Source: Sphingomonas elodea ATCC 31461 (lineage in GTDB: Bacteria; Pseudomonadota; Alphaproteobacteria; Sphingomonadales; Sphingomonadaceae). From it: a stretch of DNA of 64,000 nt. The notes under the pieces were generated by a model. It was not told the origin of the DNA, did no database searches, and saw nothing but the letters and a program-made list of their open reading frames with translations. Location: positions 44,158-108,157 of the forward strand of contig NZ_AGFU01000015.1 of NCBI RefSeq assembly GCF_000226955.1. The letters run 5' to 3'. Positions 63,398 through 64,000 of the stretch are shown piece after piece. Positions within the stretch are counted from its first letter, which is position 1. Every line of letters starts with the position of its first letter. Position numbers and translations under genes: made by a program.

Positions 63398-64000
63398 GAT
63401 ACGCGTTCATTGCCGAGCATCGCAATCGTTTTGGCGTGCGGGCGATGTGCCGGTGCCTCGCCGCGCAGCCAAGTGGCTACTATGCATGGCAGAAGAGCCC
63501 GCTGAGCCAGCGGGCTAGGGAAGATGCTCGGCAGACGGAGCTGCTCCGACGGGCGTGGAACGACAGCGGCAGGGTCTATGGCTACCGCAAGCTGCACGAC
63601 GACCTGTTGGATCACGGCGAGACCTGCTGCCCGAACCGGGTCGCCAGATTGACCAGGCTGGCGGGCATCAAGGCGCAGATCGGCTACAAGCGCAGGCCCG
63701 GCAGCCATGGCGGCAAGCCGTCCCTGGCGGTCGTGATCGACCTGTATTCCCGCCGCGTCGTGGGCGGAGCAGCCAAAGGTTCCGGCGATGCGGAGCATCG
63801 TTGGAAAGGCTGCGGAGGGTGGTCGATGCAGAGCCGGCAGACCACCGATCTGGTGCTGCAGGCACTGCACATGGCGGTATGGCGCCGTAAGCCGAGGCAC
63901 CGGGTGTTGATCCATTCGGACCAGGGCGCGCAGTTCACCAGCATGGACTGGGCTGGCTTCCTACGCGCGCACAATCTTGAGCACTCGATGAGCCGCCGCG
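63394..64000 (+). pseudogene. IS3-family OrfB (transposase), partial and damaged
   Basis: From GTG 63394: RYAFIAEHRNRFGVRAMCRC, LAAQPSGYYAWQKSPLSQRA, GRVYGYRKLHDDLLDHGETC, RRPGSHGGKPS then directly LAVVIDLYSRRVVG. Some 35 codons between KPS and LAVV, normally including WVTDITY (first DDE Asp), are missing. A 54-base in-frame insert at 63766-63819 splits VVG from WSMQSRQTTDLVLQALH. VLIHSDQGAQFTS (second Asp) is present; the Glu would be beyond the window. Confidence 0.75.
63766..63819. repeat. 54-base palindromic insert in IS3 orfB
   Basis: Inverted repeat: CAGCC...TTCC...GATGC, centre GGA, GCATC...GGAA.GGCTG, flanked by GCGGAG direct repeats (63764-63769 and 63812-63817). It is a multiple of three and keeps the frame open. 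It looks like a miniature palindromic element that jumped into the IS. Confidence 0.55.

Larger units (their letters stand above)
63071..64000 (+). mobile_element. IS3-family insertion sequence, damaged, runs off the window
   Basis: The left end is probably TGAGTAGCCCTAGATTTC at 63071 (IS3 elements begin with TG). It has orfA at 63129 and orfB on a shifted frame. orfB has lost an internal segment with the first catalytic Asp and has gained a 54-base palindromic insert, so the copy is not functional. The right end is not in the window. Confidence 0.8.

Overview
The window is high-GC bacterial DNA with densely packed operons, TonB receptors, NodT-type outer-membrane factors, many short-chain dehydrogenases and aldo/keto reductases, and LysR/TetR regulators next to the genes they probably control. 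This points to an alphaproteobacterium of the Sphingomonadaceae (Sphingomonas-like). That placement rests on gene content and protein style; no rRNA or tRNA gene was seen.

Region 1 (1-5000) is the 3' part of a type IV secretion operon: virB8 end, virB9, virB10, virB11 and a VirB2/TrbC-like pilin. Between virB10 and virB11 lies an AT-richer insert of small exported proteins with one RHS/YD repeat. Near its centre is a decayed second copy of the virB11 start, and at its end an orphan C-terminus of the YD protein. Region 2 (5000-8600) holds a Tn3-family transposase followed by gene debris: an ABC-ATPase scrap and an orphan TetR-type operator.

Region 3 (8600-18550) holds an RND efflux system (outer-membrane factor on the minus strand; membrane-fusion protein and pump on the plus strand) around a TetR gene with a 30-bp palindromic operator. 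It also has a thioesterase, two more TetR genes and two SDR genes. Region 4 (18550-30400) is a redox-enzyme patchwork of SDRs, AKRs, a DJ-1-like protein, an FMN reductase and a CPA1 antiporter. It carries many scars: a deletion that beheads a divergent LysR/aldehyde dehydrogenase pair, a truncated flavodoxin, a serine-recombinase remnant and LysR leader remnants. Region 5 (30400-34000) is a heterodimeric ABC exporter.

Region 6 (34000-62915) is the main functional unit: organosulfur scavenging and sulfur metabolism. A TonB receptor, two family-5 binding proteins, DppB/DppC-like permeases and a fused double ATPase probably import a sulfur compound. Two DszC/SfnC-like and two DszA/NtaA-like monooxygenases plus an SsuD-like enzyme probably release sulfite. 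An Rrf2-family regulator with four cysteines closes the operon. Further units carry chrB-chrA, a small lipoprotein, serine acetyltransferase/ATP-grasp/flavin monooxygenase/metNIQ, thioredoxin/Dopa-dioxygenase-like, and 1-Cys peroxiredoxin/glutamine amidotransferase. An inverted repeat, CCTA-N9-TAGG, lies before at least five of these units and looks like a shared operator, probably read by the Rrf2 protein.

Region 7 (63071-64000) is the left part of a damaged IS3-family element that runs off the window.
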